NCBI GenBank assembly: GCA_008373165.1
Contig: RQOU01000088.1
Span: 1 to 32,333 of the forward strand
Source: SAR202 cluster bacterium
Lineage (GTDB): Bacteria > Chloroflexota > Dehalococcoidia > Lucifugimonadales > Lucifugimonadaceae
DNA: 32,333 bases
Direction: 5' to 3'
Of the stretch, positions 7,606 to 16,499 are shown piece after piece; within the stretch, counting starts at the first letter, position 1; the number at the start of each line of letters is the position of its first letter. The notes under the pieces were generated by a model. That model saw only the letters and a program-made list of their open reading frames with translations. It made no database searches and was not told the origin of the DNA. The position numbers and the translations under genes were made by a program.

Positions 7606-8880
7606 TTAACTTTTCAGGGCGAAACGGCGTTTGAATGCGTCAGGTCGCATGGATGCTTGCTCTGCCAGCTTAGAAAGTAATTCCGTGTCCTCGAGATCAC
7701 TGTTTTCCAGTCGAATCATGTAACGCCGCGCTACGTCATAGTACAGGTTGTCGATATCAACCATCCGGATAGTGGTTTTTCCTGTTTTGGGGTCGCGCAT
7801 ATCCTCAAACGGGACAGCTTTGAGTTGGCTATCTACCATACATATCATGGCTCCTCGATCAGTCCGCTTATTTTCCGGCACGTCTGAAAGCAGGAAGCGA
7901 ACTGCACCATGACCGAGTGTTCGGGTGTAGTCGATGTCAAATGGAATTGGTGGTGCTGAGCGTAATTCGTATCCCAGTGTGAGATCTACGATGTCCATCG
8001 CTTCTCCTCTTTCCTTGAACCGCCTCTCAACTTCGGTCCTAAGAATACGAGCGAGTGGAAGGTCAGCGAGGCGTATGTTGCCGTATTCATCGCGTGGAAT
8101 TTCAATTCCTGCAATGTTACGCAGGTCGTTAACGTTGAGTTTACTGGCTATCCCTTCAGCGATTATCGCTACACCATCGGGACGGCCTGATACTTTGCGC
8201 TTTAAGATAGCTCCTTCAAGAACATCACATACCTCTGACAGACTTATTGTTGGTTGACGGAATTCCTCTGGTATCAGGGTTAGCGTCGATGCCGAGGCCT
8301 TGCCTATTCCTAGTGCTAAATGTCCGGCGTGTCGACCCATTGCCACGATGAAGTACCATCGATTCGTAGTTCGTGAATCTTCTTTAAGATTCATTACAAT
8401 TCCAGCACCGACGTGTCGTGCGGTTTCATATCCGAAAGTTGGCATATCGCCAGGTAAAGGTAAATCGTTGTCAATTGTTTTTGGTACGTGGGCGACGCGT
8501 ATATCTCCATCAGCTTTTCTTGCAATCTCACTGGCACCGTATGAGGTATCGTCACCACCTATTGTGATCAAATAATGGACGTTTAGTTTTCTAAGTGTAC
8601 TTATGCAGGTTTCGAGATCTTCATCTCGTTTAGTCGGATTGGTACGTGATGTGTGTAGAATCGAGCCCCCTTGAGTATGGATGGTCGCTATATCTTCCAG
8701 ATCAAAATGAACCGTTTGTGAGGTGTCGCCTTTGACCAGAAATTCGTATCCATTTTTTATCCCTACTGCCTCGTAATTAGAGTTGACTGCTTCTATGACG
8801 GCAGCAGAAATTACACTGTTGATACCTGGAGCAGGCCCTCCACCAACAAGAATGCCTATTCGACCGGGCTTTTTAGCCAT
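7606..8880 (-). CDS. pfp: Pyrophosphate-type 6-phosphofructokinase
   Basis: Phosphofructokinase (PfkA superfamily), 424 residues, phosphorylating fructose-6-phosphate. The phosphodonor-determining residues are of the PPi type: GGDDT at 108-112 (second Asp, where ATP enzymes have Gly) and PKTIDND at 133-139 (Lys, where ATP enzymes have Gly). D137 is the catalytic base and MGRHAG at 181-186 binds the sugar phosphate. I therefore infer PPi:fructose-6-phosphate 1-phosphotransferase, reversible and usable in glycolysis and gluconeogenesis. The start ATG at 8880 has a clear AAGGAGAG SD seven bases upstream. ccmA follows after 14 bp, an odd partner. ATP use cannot be fully excluded without assay. 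Confidence 0.9.
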   Translation of the reverse strand: MAKKPGRIGILVGGGPAPGINSVISAAVIEAVNSNYEAVGIKNGYEFLVKGDTSQTVHFDLEDIATIHTQGGSILHTSRTNPTKRDEDLETCISTLRKLNVHYLITIGGDDTSYGASEIARKADGDIRVAHVPKTIDNDLPLPGDMPTFGYETARHVGAGIVMNLKEDSRTTNRWYFIVAMGRHAGHLALGIGKASASTLTLIPEEFRQPTISLSEVCDVLEGAILKRKVSGRPDGVAIIAEGIASKLNVNDLRNIAGIEIPRDEYGNIRLADLPLARILRTEVERRFKERGEAMDIVDLTLGYELRSAPPIPFDIDYTRTLGHGAVRFLLSDVPENKRTDRGAMICMVDSQLKAVPFEDMRDPKTGKTTIRMVDIDNLYYDVARRYMIRLENSDLEDTELLSKLAEQASMRPDAFKRRFALKS

Positions 8881-8951
8881 TCAACACTCTCCTTTTCATT
8901 AAGGATACTTCTGTGACAATGGTGTGAGTGTCTAGTATGAAGAATATCTGA

Positions 8952-8973
8952 CGATCCTGTATATCTAGGATCG
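8952..8973. promoter_or_regulatory. 7-bp inverted repeat upstream of pfp
   Basis: A perfect inverted repeat CGATCCT/AGGATCG with an 8-bp AT-rich spacer in the 205-bp gap between the amidohydrolase and pfp, both on the minus strand. No U-tract follows on either side, so it is more like an operator or a leader hairpin than an intrinsic terminator. The rest of the gap shows nothing further except the pfp SD. Confidence 0.4.
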
Positions 8974-9085
8974 GTGTGATTAGTTGCAATGGTTTTCTAT
9001 TCGTATATTTGACGGTTGCAGTCTGTGACTATGGGTTTACTCTATTAGTGCTTTTCAATCAAGATGGAACAACTCAGAGGTGGGG

Positions 9086-10258
9086 TTAATGCCTGTGGGG
9101 ATGTCCTAAGAGATTTGGATGTGCAGAGTGTTGGGGATTGAATCGTTTTCCTTTGCGAAGCGTTTCTACGGGAAGCAGAAGTTGATTTCCATTCCGTTCA
9201 TTGCCATCGGCATCTGAAAACGTTATAGGTCCTTTACGGTGTTCAATAATAGCGATATCGGCATCGGCTCCGATTTTCAAAGTCCCAATATTGTCCGGCA
9301 ATCCAACTGCAGCTGATGGTATAGAACTACCGAGTGCTATCGCATCCCCGATTGAGTACCCGAGGTGTATGTATTTCGATAGGGTGGTCATAAGATCGAA
9401 AACCGGACCTCGAATGTTGTAACGGTGAACATCTGATGACACTGTTCCGGGACCTAGTCCTTGTTCCAAACAGGCTTCGGCTACTGGGAATGAGAAAGAG
9501 CCTGCACCATGCCCAACATCAAAAATGACTCCTCTGTTCATAGCATCCCAAGCGGCGTCAATAACTTTGTTGTTGTTATCCAGAATCCCATGTGGTCGTC
9601 CGGTGAATGAATGAGTTACGATATCGCCTGGGCGCAGTTGTTCTAGAAATTCTTCGACCTGGTTCACTGATCCGCCGATGTGAATCATTACTGGTTTATT
9701 CAGTTCTTGTCCAGCTTCGAGGGCTCGTTTGAGGGCGATCAGGTCATTGGATCCGACAATGTTTTCAGTTAGCCTGACTTTAATGCCCACGATCACATCA
9801 GAATGAAGCTCGGCCGCCTCAATAGCCTGCTCTACGCGCGCCCAACGAATATCTTCTAGTTCGCCGATGTTGTTATCGAGTTGTCCCATTCCAGATATGT
9901 GCAAGAAAGCCAGTACCCGAGTATGGGCTTGGTCTATGACATAACGATGGAAACCAGCGATCGTGTTTGAACCAGAAGAACCGGCGTCTATCGCTGTGGT
10001 CACGCCTCGGTAAACACATGCAGGATCTGCTTCGATGGCGAGGTGAGCAACCCCCCACCAAACGTGAACGTGAAGGTCAACGAGCCCGGGTGTTACTAGT
10101 AGACCTTCGGCTTCGATCACATCGTGGGAATTGCCGTCTGAAATATAGTTGTTTACGGCTGCTATCTTTCCACCGGCTACAGCGATGTCTTTTTTTTCAC
10201 AAATTTTTTGAGAGGGGTCAATCACTGTGCCATTTTTGATAACTAGGTCATATGTCAC
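9086..10258 (-). CDS. Amidohydrolase/deacetylase family metallohydrolase
   Basis: Binuclear metal amidohydrolase, 390 residues, most like the COG3964 deacetylase branch near dihydroorotases. The metal ligands can be read: HVH at 63-65 (DLHVHVWWG), a likely carboxylated Lys K160 in VGIKVRLTE, H193 in MIHIGG, H216 in THSFTGRPHG and D276 in SSDVHRYN. The N-terminal and C-terminal beta parts (DLVIKNGTVIDP; GADADIAIIE) complete the fold. No signal peptide, so cytoplasmic. The start is GTG at 10258 with a weak SD. It stands alone, divergent from the pseudouridine synthase gene. The substrate is probably an N-acyl or cyclic amide compound but cannot be named. Confidence 0.82.
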   Translation of the reverse strand: MTYDLVIKNGTVIDPSQKICEKKDIAVAGGKIAAVNNYISDGNSHDVIEAEGLLVTPGLVDLHVHVWWGVAHLAIEADPACVYRGVTTAIDAGSSGSNTIAGFHRYVIDQAHTRVLAFLHISGMGQLDNNIGELEDIRWARVEQAIEAAELHSDVIVGIKVRLTENIVGSNDLIALKRALEAGQELNKPVMIHIGGSVNQVEEFLEQLRPGDIVTHSFTGRPHGILDNNNKVIDAAWDAMNRGVIFDVGHGAGSFSFPVAEACLEQGLGPGTVSSDVHRYNIRGPVFDLMTTLSKYIHLGYSIGDAIALGSSIPSAAVGLPDNIGTLKIGADADIAIIEHRKGPITFSDADGNERNGNQLLLPVETLRKGKRFNPQHSAHPNLLGHPHRH

Positions 10259-10439
10259 TGGATATCTTTCGTATGTTCTCGTGGAAGTTAAATCAGGAGG
10301 GGAATAATGTTTTAAGGAGATAGTAATCGTATGTCCGTTTGGAGGAAAGTACGAAAGTTATTCACTGAGTAATTCTGTTATGAGGAGTTAGTTACTGCTT
10401 TATGCTAAAGGTCGGTTAGTGTGACAGACTCGGGTTTAT

Positions 10440-11153
10440 ATGAAACAACGGCTACATAAAATTCTTGCTTCTGCAGGTATTGCATCTCTTAGGAAATCTG
10501 AAAGATTGATTGCTGAAGGTCGGATTCAAGTAAACGGCCAGACGGCTAAAATCGGAGATTTTGCCGATCAAGATATTGATGTAATTCTTGCTGACGGTAA
10601 CCGTATTTCTATACAACAGAAACGCTACATCTTGTTGAATAAGCCAACTGGATACGTCACTACTGTTTCAGATCCGCACGGTCGTCCGACGGTTATGGAT
10701 TTGGTCGATGTTCGTGAACGCGTATACCCAATTGGCCGACTGGATGTCGATACTGAAGGTTTATTGCTTTTAACCAACGATGGGGATTTTGCTCAGAAGA
10801 TGGCGCATCCGAGTTTTGAAATTGAAAAAACGTACCGAGCCGAATTATCACGACCATTATCTCAAGTGTCTGAATCATTGCTGTCTCGTGGGGTTAAATT
10901 GGATGACGGTCCAACAAAACCTGCGCTTATCAATGTGATATCCGCTCGCAGACGCAGGGTTGATATCACGATTCATGAAGGTCGTAATCGAATAGTGCGT
11001 CGGATGTTTGAATCGGTAGGCTCTCCTGTGATCAAGTTGCGTCGAATTCGTTTTGGGACCATGAGTTTGAACGACATACCGAAGCGGGCTTGGCGTGATA
11101 TGACCTTGTCAGAGGTAGCTTCTTTGCGCGATTTGACTATGGGTACTGCCTGA
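10440..11153 (+). CDS. rluB: RsuA/RluB-family pseudouridine synthase
   Basis: rRNA pseudouridine synthase, 237 residues. An N-terminal S4 RNA-binding domain (about 1-60: KQRLHKILASAGIASLRKSERLI) precedes the catalytic domain with the motif GRLDVDTEGLLLLTNDG, where D102 is the catalytic Asp. The C-terminal EGRNRIVRRMFESVG motif is also family-typical. RluB modifies 23S U2605 in E. coli, while RsuA acts on 16S U516; sequence alone does not separate them here, so the symbol is provisional. No clear SD precedes the ATG. The 181-bp divergent gap upstream must hold its promoter, but I see no convincing boxes. Confidence 0.88.
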   Translation: MKQRLHKILASAGIASLRKSERLIAEGRIQVNGQTAKIGDFADQDIDVILADGNRISIQQKRYILLNKPTGYVTTVSDPHGRPTVMDLVDVRERVYPIGRLDVDTEGLLLLTNDGDFAQKMAHPSFEIEKTYRAELSRPLSQVSESLLSRGVKLDDGPTKPALINVISARRRRVDITIHEGRNRIVRRMFESVGSPVIKLRRIRFGTMSLNDIPKRAWRDMTLSEVASLRDLTMGTA

Positions 11154-11183
11154 ACAATAAATGGCGTTATTTTCCTTTTGGGA

Positions 11184-11212
11184 TTGTACTTATTTCGTCA
11201 CGGTTCTAAACT
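11184..11212 (+). promoter_or_regulatory. candidate promoter of the aldehyde dehydrogenase gene
   Basis: TTGTAC and TAAACT separated by exactly 17 bp, ending 60 bp before the start codon. Each box matches the sigma-70 consensus only partly (3 and 4 of 6), so this is a positional candidate. An AAGGGAT SD lies closer to the start. Confidence 0.3.
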
Positions 11213-11272
11213 GCCCTCATCTATTCGTGTCGCAACCTATTCGTTTAGAAACGATTAAAGGGATCATCCATC

Positions 11273-12688
11273 ATGAAAATGTACATTAATGGCAATTGGA
11301 CATCTGGGGCTTCTGAGATGGATGTAGTTAATCCTTACACCGGTCAGCCATTTGAAACTGTACCTTTGGCTGCCCTCGAAGATGTGGAGCGAGCGATTGA
11401 CAGCGCTAGTCGTGGTGTGGTTGCTATGCGAGCTTTAAGCGCTTTTGATCGATATGAGATTCTGATGCGCGCAGTCGATCTTTTGAAGGAACGCCGACAG
11501 GATCTTGGCGAGACTATTACTCGTGAAGAAGGCAAGGTCATAAGCGAAGGATTATTGGAAGTAGACCGTTGTATTCAGACTATTACATGGTCGGCTGAAG
11601 AAGCGAAGCGACTTTACGGAGAAACGATACCACTCGATGCCGCTCCTGGTAACGAAATGAAATTTGGATTCACTGTGCGAGTGCCAGTGGGCATTGTTGT
11701 GGCCATATCTCCATTTAATTTTCCATTAAACCTAGTTGCGCATAAGGTTGGGCCAGCTATAGCAGCTGGTAACGCAGTTGTCATTAAGCCTGCGAGTGAT
11801 ACGCCGTTATCTGCACTCAAACTAACAGAAGTACTCCTTGATGCCGGACTCCCAGCTGAAGCCATTCAGTGTTTGACAGGCTCAGGCGCGGCGATTGGCG
11901 ATGCTTTGGTATCCAACCCTGCGGTTAGAAAAGTCACATTCACGGGGAGTCAGGAGATTGGAGAACGTATTACACACACTGCTGGATTGAAGAAGGTGAC
12001 TATGGAGCTCGGCTCAAATTCGCCGCTTATTGTTTTGCCAGATGCTGATATGGAAAAGGTTGTAGCGGCAACAGTACAGAGTGGCTATTCCAACGCAGGT
12101 CAAGTTTGCATTTCTACTCAACGAGCCATCGTTGATAAATCGGTATATGCCGATTACCTGGATGCTCTAACCCCTGTTGTGGAGTCTTTGTCTACGGGCG
12201 ATCCTATGAAAGATGCTGTGAACGTTGGTCCAATGGTGCGCGAGAGTGATGCGGAGCGGGTTGAAAACTGGATACAAGAGGCCGTTGGAGCGGGCGCTAA
12301 ATTAGTGACCGGGGGGATCAGAGAAGGAGCCGTTGTCAGGCCTGCAGTTTTGGCGGATGTCAAACAGGATATGCGTTTCTCCCGTGATGAACTTTTTGGA
12401 CCAGCGGTTGGCGTGACCCCAGTGTCAGGTATTAATGAGGCTATTAAATTTGCTAATGACACCCGATTTGGGTTATCAGCTGCGATTTTTACAGAGAACA
12501 TTGACGACGCGCTTAAGTTTGCGCTGGAGGTTGACTCTGGCAACCTGAATATTAACGGTGGCACCCAGTTTAGGGCAGACTTGATGCCCTACGGTGGTCT
12601 AAAAGATAGCGGTATGGGAAAAGAAGGACCGCGTTATGCAGTTGAGGAAATGACCGAACTCAAGATGGTGATTGTTCACCGATCATAG
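11273..12688 (+). CDS. NAD(P)-dependent aldehyde dehydrogenase
   Basis: Aldehyde dehydrogenase superfamily, 471 residues, oxidising an aldehyde to its acid. Catalytic parts: C279 in GQVCIST, general base E245 in MELGSNSP, oxyanion N149 in ISPFNFP, and the cofactor loop FTGSQEIGERI (223-233). The overall pattern (EEAKRLYGETIPLD, then the NPYTGQPF N-terminus) resembles the lactaldehyde/non-phosphorylating glyceraldehyde-3-phosphate type more than betaine aldehyde enzymes, but specificity is an inference. The start ATG has AAGGGAT about ten bases upstream. The gene is monocistronic and converges with the D-aminoacylase gene over a 71-bp gap that holds only a weak TACCG/CGGTA hairpin (12689-12705). 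Confidence 0.9.
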   Translation: MKMYINGNWTSGASEMDVVNPYTGQPFETVPLAALEDVERAIDSASRGVVAMRALSAFDRYEILMRAVDLLKERRQDLGETITREEGKVISEGLLEVDRCIQTITWSAEEAKRLYGETIPLDAAPGNEMKFGFTVRVPVGIVVAISPFNFPLNLVAHKVGPAIAAGNAVVIKPASDTPLSALKLTEVLLDAGLPAEAIQCLTGSGAAIGDALVSNPAVRKVTFTGSQEIGERITHTAGLKKVTMELGSNSPLIVLPDADMEKVVAATVQSGYSNAGQVCISTQRAIVDKSVYADYLDALTPVVESLSTGDPMKDAVNVGPMVRESDAERVENWIQEAVGAGAKLVTGGIREGAVVRPAVLADVKQDMRFSRDELFGPAVGVTPVSGINEAIKFANDTRFGLSAAIFTENIDDALKFALEVDSGNLNINGGTQFRADLMPYGGLKDSGMGKEGPRYAVEEMTELKMVIVHRS

Positions 12689-12759
12689 TACCGACAGTGG
12701 CGGTATTAGATTGACCGTGCCATCTCCTGCCAATCTCGTATACAGGTTCAAGTTTTACT

Positions 12760-14352
12760 TTAATCAGTTAAAGATCGAATGACTTTGCCCGGCAAGCGTC
12801 CATTTGGTTTGCCATTTTCAAGAGCTGGTTTTCCGTTCACGAAAACATAATCTATTCCCGAGGAATAAACGTGTGGATTGATGAAGTTGTTGTTTTGCTT
12901 GATCTTTTTTGGATCAAAGATTAGGAGGTCTGCAATTTGTCCTGGTGCTAACCGACCACGTCGGCTCAAGTTAAGCCTTGATGCGGGCAGTCCGGTCATT
13001 TTGTAAATGGACTCTTCTAAAGTGAGCAGGTTGCGTTTCACAACGAAATCTTCGATTACAACTGAGTTGGTAGCGTAGCTACGAGGGTGCGGTTTACCTG
13101 AAGATAAAGGTCCCTGATCACGTAATGATGACCCGTCAGAAGCTACTGCCATGAGAGGCCAAGTGATAATGGAATCCACATCTTTAGCCTCCATTGAGTG
13201 TAATACATAGTTACCTTCTGACTGTTCATATAGTCGTAGTGCAGCTTCTTCAGGCTGACAGTTCATCTCGTCGGCGATATCCTGTAGATCCCGGCCTTCG
13301 AGACCTTGGTCAGGCGGGAAACTGGCGACCACGCAGCCCTCAGCTGAGTGATTGCGATTGATGTAATAGGTTACATCTGTTCTGATTTGGGAACGTGTGT
13401 CGTCATCGGCGAGTCTATCCAGAGTAGCTTGCCTTCCCCCTACTAACGCCCAACGGGGGAACATGGCTCCCGAAAATCCTGTTGAAGACCATTCGTATGG
13501 ATATTGATCGCCGGCTACGTCTATACCCTCGTTACGTGCACGCTCCATACCTTCAATTAGTTCGTGTCCCCGTCCCCAGAATTGCGGCCCTACGGCCTTT
13601 ACATGTGAAATTTGAATGCGAGCTCCGGTTCTACGACCTATCTCAATTGCTTCCGCATGAGCTGGGAATAGTCCGCTGAGATCGTCAGCCTCTGAGCGAA
13701 TATGTGAGGAGTATAGTTTTCCTCGGTCGGCTGCGGGTTGGGTTACTGCTATAACCTCATCTGCGAGTGAATATGAGCCCGGTGCGTACCAGAGGCCTGT
13801 AGACATTCCTAGGGCGCCGGCATCTAAAGAGTCCGCTATAAGGCCTTTCATACGATCGAGTTGTTCTGGAGTAGGCATGCGTGGTTCCATACCCATAACA
13901 CTTCTGCGTACTGTTCCGTGACCTACTTGTGCTGCTATGTTGATGGTTGATCCGGTGTTTTCAAGGGCGGAAAGATACCCGTCCATTGTGGCCCAGCCGG
14001 GTTTATAGTCGGGGTCATATTTGTTTGTTCTATTGTTGAAGTCATCAATTGTCTCGCTGTTCAGCGGGGCACAAAAGCTCATTCCGCAGTTACCCATTAA
14101 TTCAAAAGTTACACCCTGCGTTAATTTCGAATCAGCCAGTGGATCTATCAAGAATGAGTTATCTGAGTGAGTGTGGAGGTCAATGAATCCTGGGGTGACG
14201 ATTGATCCACTTGCGTTTATTTCGCTGCTCGCACTATCAGTAACTTCACCAATTCTTATAACCAAATCGTCTTGTATGCCGATGTCTGCCTTGAATTTAG
14301 GTGAGCCTGTGCCATCGATAACGGTACCGTTTCTAATTATTAGATCAAGCAA
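12760..14352 (-). CDS. N-acyl-D-amino-acid deacylase (D-aminoacylase)
   Basis: Amidohydrolase that removes acyl groups from N-acyl-D-amino acids, useful for recycling D-amino acids from peptidoglycan or detritus. About 530 residues, the usual family length. Motifs: DLHTHSD (zinc His pair H60/H62 from my start), the hallmark GNCGMSFCAP with the family zinc Cys, QVGHGTVRRSVMG, and SHIRSE and SHVKAVG further on. Start choice: an ATG at 14358 sits directly after GGAGGA, which is too close, while the TTG at 14352 has GGAGG seven bases upstream and gives the family-typical MLDLIIRNGTVIDGTG. No signal peptide. Divergent from the FAH-family gene over a 175-bp gap with no clear promoter. Confidence 0.9.
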   Translation of the reverse strand: MLDLIIRNGTVIDGTGSPKFKADIGIQDDLVIRIGEVTDSASSEINASGSIVTPGFIDLHTHSDNSFLIDPLADSKLTQGVTFELMGNCGMSFCAPLNSETIDDFNNRTNKYDPDYKPGWATMDGYLSALENTGSTINIAAQVGHGTVRRSVMGMEPRMPTPEQLDRMKGLIADSLDAGALGMSTGLWYAPGSYSLADEVIAVTQPAADRGKLYSSHIRSEADDLSGLFPAHAEAIEIGRRTGARIQISHVKAVGPQFWGRGHELIEGMERARNEGIDVAGDQYPYEWSSTGFSGAMFPRWALVGGRQATLDRLADDDTRSQIRTDVTYYINRNHSAEGCVVASFPPDQGLEGRDLQDIADEMNCQPEEAALRLYEQSEGNYVLHSMEAKDVDSIITWPLMAVASDGSSLRDQGPLSSGKPHPRSYATNSVVIEDFVVKRNLLTLEESIYKMTGLPASRLNLSRRGRLAPGQIADLLIFDPKKIKQNNNFINPHVYSSGIDYVFVNGKPALENGKPNGRLPGKVIRSLTD

Positions 14353-14527
14353 TAGCATTCCTCCGTACAGACATATTTGCTAAAAATTTCCCGCACTTGA
14401 TGAGCATACCTTTGTTAGAGGAGTAACATGTTCCGGCTTATGATCGTGCTTTACTGGCTTTTCGCTATTTCTGAAAGTGAGTTTGGCATGAATGTGCGAT
14501 AGGCATTCACGAAAGAGCAGGATAAAA

Positions 14528-15298
14528 ATGAAGTTTGTGAGATTCGAAAGCGGCGACGGAGTCGCTGCTTATGGTGTGGTTAATGGCGATACGGTAAACG
14601 AGATTTCTAATTCCCCCATAGGCCAAGACTATTCTGAGACAGGTTCAACATACGAATTGCAAGATATTAAAATCCTTGCTCCTAACCCTCACCCCAGTAA
14701 GATGTTGTGTCTAGCGCTGAATTATGGGTCTCATCTCTTAGGTGCTGATAAACCGACCCGTCCGGAGCCGTTTTATAAAAATACCAACGCGATTATTGGT
14801 CCTGGTGAAGCTATTAAACTACCTGCTGAGGCAGGTTTAGTCGTTTGTGAATCTGAACTAGTAGTGATCATTGGTCAAGAGGCTAGCAAAGTGTCCGAAG
14901 AAAATGCTCTTGATTATGTTTTTGGTTACACCGCTGGTAATGACGTTAGTGCACGCGAATGGCAGTCAGGTGCTAAAGCGGATAAACAATGGTGGCGTGC
15001 CAAGTCATCAGATACGTTTGGCCCAACGGGTCCTTTTATCGTCACGGATATTGACCCTCAGGACGTTGCGATACGAGGTCTGGTTAATGGTGTTGAAGGT
15101 CAGAAATGCCACTCTTCTGAAATGATTTTCACGACCGCTCAGGCGATTTCATTTATTAGTCAATATGTGACTCTATATAGAGGTGACATGATTTGGACTG
15201 GTACGTCGGGTACTACTCCTCCGATTAATCCTGGTGGAGATGTGACGGTCGAGATAGAGCATATTGGTGTGCTGCACAATCCAGTGGTATCCGCGTAA
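14528..15298 (+). CDS. Fumarylacetoacetate hydrolase (FAH) family protein
   Basis: FAH superfamily enzyme, 256 residues, a metal-dependent hydrolase, decarboxylase or isomerase acting on beta-keto acids in aromatic or sugar-acid breakdown. Family marks: LCLALNYGSHL, KNTNAIIGPGEAI, the acidic metal pair in CESELVVIIG, GYTAGNDVSARE, and the terminal GDMIWTGTSGTTPP and PGGDVTVEIE. The start ATG at 14528 has AGGA six bases upstream; a more distal ATG at 14492 would add 12 residues that do not fit the family. The reaction is not determined. It may form a catabolic neighbourhood with the adjoining D-aminoacylase and aldehyde dehydrogenase, but it is not co-transcribed with them. Confidence 0.85.
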   Translation: MKFVRFESGDGVAAYGVVNGDTVNEISNSPIGQDYSETGSTYELQDIKILAPNPHPSKMLCLALNYGSHLLGADKPTRPEPFYKNTNAIIGPGEAIKLPAEAGLVVCESELVVIIGQEASKVSEENALDYVFGYTAGNDVSAREWQSGAKADKQWWRAKSSDTFGPTGPFIVTDIDPQDVAIRGLVNGVEGQKCHSSEMIFTTAQAISFISQYVTLYRGDMIWTGTSGTTPPINPGGDVTVEIEHIGVLHNPVVSA

Positions 15299-15332
15299 CC
15301 AGTGGCGGTGGTTTCATTTGAGCCCTTAGATA

Positions 15333-15372
15333 TCTGATTTGAGAGTAGTAAGAATTCCTACTCCAAATCGGA
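15333..15372. terminator. long hairpin between convergent genes
   Basis: A stem-loop of about 15 bp in the gap between the FAH-family gene and ccdA. The inner stem is GAGTAG/CTACTC (15343-15348 with 15358-15363) with a 9-base loop. It continues outward as CTGATTTG-bulged A with CAAATCGGA, with one T-G pair. No U-tract follows on either strand, so a bidirectional terminator is plausible but not textbook. It could also protect transcript 3' ends. Nothing else is seen in the 205-bp gap. Confidence 0.5.
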
Positions 15373-15503
15373 GATGGAGTATCTGGTTATTTTGCCTTTC
15401 GGTGTGTAACTTTTACTCTCATGGAATTTGTGTTTTTGTTGGAACCAGTAGTATGCGGTGGAAACATGTCCAGAGCGATATAAGTCTGGTGATGTAATTT
15501 CAG

Positions 15504-16436
15504 TCACCCTATACCAAAATTGCGTGCAACTTCGCCTTCTGTCAGCCAGTAGAAGATGAGATATCCCCCTACAAGGATTGACACTCCTGCTGAAATTGGG
15601 TGAACGTAAGGCATTATTTTCCTCAGTTGTCCCACCGCCGCGCCTTTGAAAACGGCGATACCCATTGTCAGAACCGTGATCACGAACGACATTCCGAGGG
15701 CGTAAGCGATAAATTGACCGGTGGCTTCTATAACACCCCCTGTGACCAGCGAACTACTTATCAGACCAAGGAAGATTGGGAGAGTGCAACTTAAAGACGC
15801 TAGAGCGTAAGAAACTCCAAAGAGGAAGTAACCTTTTACGCTTGTTTCGCCTGGTGTGCCGATCAAGGCTGCTGTTGATTGCGCTTTACTGTTATAGATT
15901 CTTCCGCCTGCGAATAAATAAGCCCCGAGTCCTGCCATGATAAATCCTAGGGCAAAGCCCACCCACGGGAATATTACGATGAGCGATTTTGCGGGTGACG
16001 ATATGATCAAACCAACGCCGCCGAATAATACGATAAAACCCGTGCCAAGGGCTGCACTGACGTAAAGTGCCTTTAGCAGGGATCGTGAGATTTCCATTAC
16101 GTTTCTTTGATTGGTGGAATTACCTTGTTCGTCAGATAGGTACACAGTCAAAAATGTCGGAAGCATTACGAATCCACAAGGATTTACTGTTGCTACCATT
16201 CCAGCAGCGAAAGCGAATCCAAGCGGCAGGAATGAACCGATGTTGCCAACGAACCCTGAACTATTGGATGAATAACTCAAAGCCTGTCCAATAAAACTAT
16301 TCGCCCCCGGTCCTACTAACAGGCCTGCGACCAATGAAAGTGTGGTGATTAGTAACGCTACAAACGCTGGTAAAGGTAGGTTTTTAGCGTTGAATCCACT
16401 TTGTTCTTGTGTGATTTCGATACTGACTTTTGTCAT
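15504..16436 (-). CDS. ccdA: CcdA/DsbD-type thiol-disulfide transporter
   Basis: Polytopic membrane protein of the cytochrome c biogenesis transmembrane (DsbD/CcdA) family, moving reducing power from cytoplasmic thioredoxin to the outside, where it keeps apocytochrome or other thiols reduced. 310 residues from the ATG at 16436. The two redox cysteines sit in NPCGFVMLP (C87) and SCTLPIF (C217), in paired helix repeats. There are about seven or eight hydrophobic segments, one of them an N-terminal anchor at 22-42. The frame is open to a TTG at 16484, which would add 16 polar residues; neither start has an SD. A link to the ccm operon is inferred from shared function, as it lies about 7 kb away. 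Confidence 0.88.
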   Translation of the reverse strand: MTKVSIEITQEQSGFNAKNLPLPAFVALLITTLSLVAGLLVGPGANSFIGQALSYSSNSSGFVGNIGSFLPLGFAFAAGMVATVNPCGFVMLPTFLTVYLSDEQGNSTNQRNVMEISRSLLKALYVSAALGTGFIVLFGGVGLIISSPAKSLIVIFPWVGFALGFIMAGLGAYLFAGGRIYNSKAQSTAALIGTPGETSVKGYFLFGVSYALASLSCTLPIFLGLISSSLVTGGVIEATGQFIAYALGMSFVITVLTMGIAVFKGAAVGQLRKIMPYVHPISAGVSILVGGYLIFYWLTEGEVARNFGIG

Positions 16437-16499
16437 TTTTAAACAGGATTGATTTCGTTTCGTGTCATCAAGAAGATCAGTCAAACGTCGTTATGTCAA

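Noticed and set aside
12154-12564. 136-codon antisense frame within the aldehyde dehydrogenase gene
   Set aside because: Low-complexity Ser/Ala/Pro composition typical of a reverse-strand shadow.
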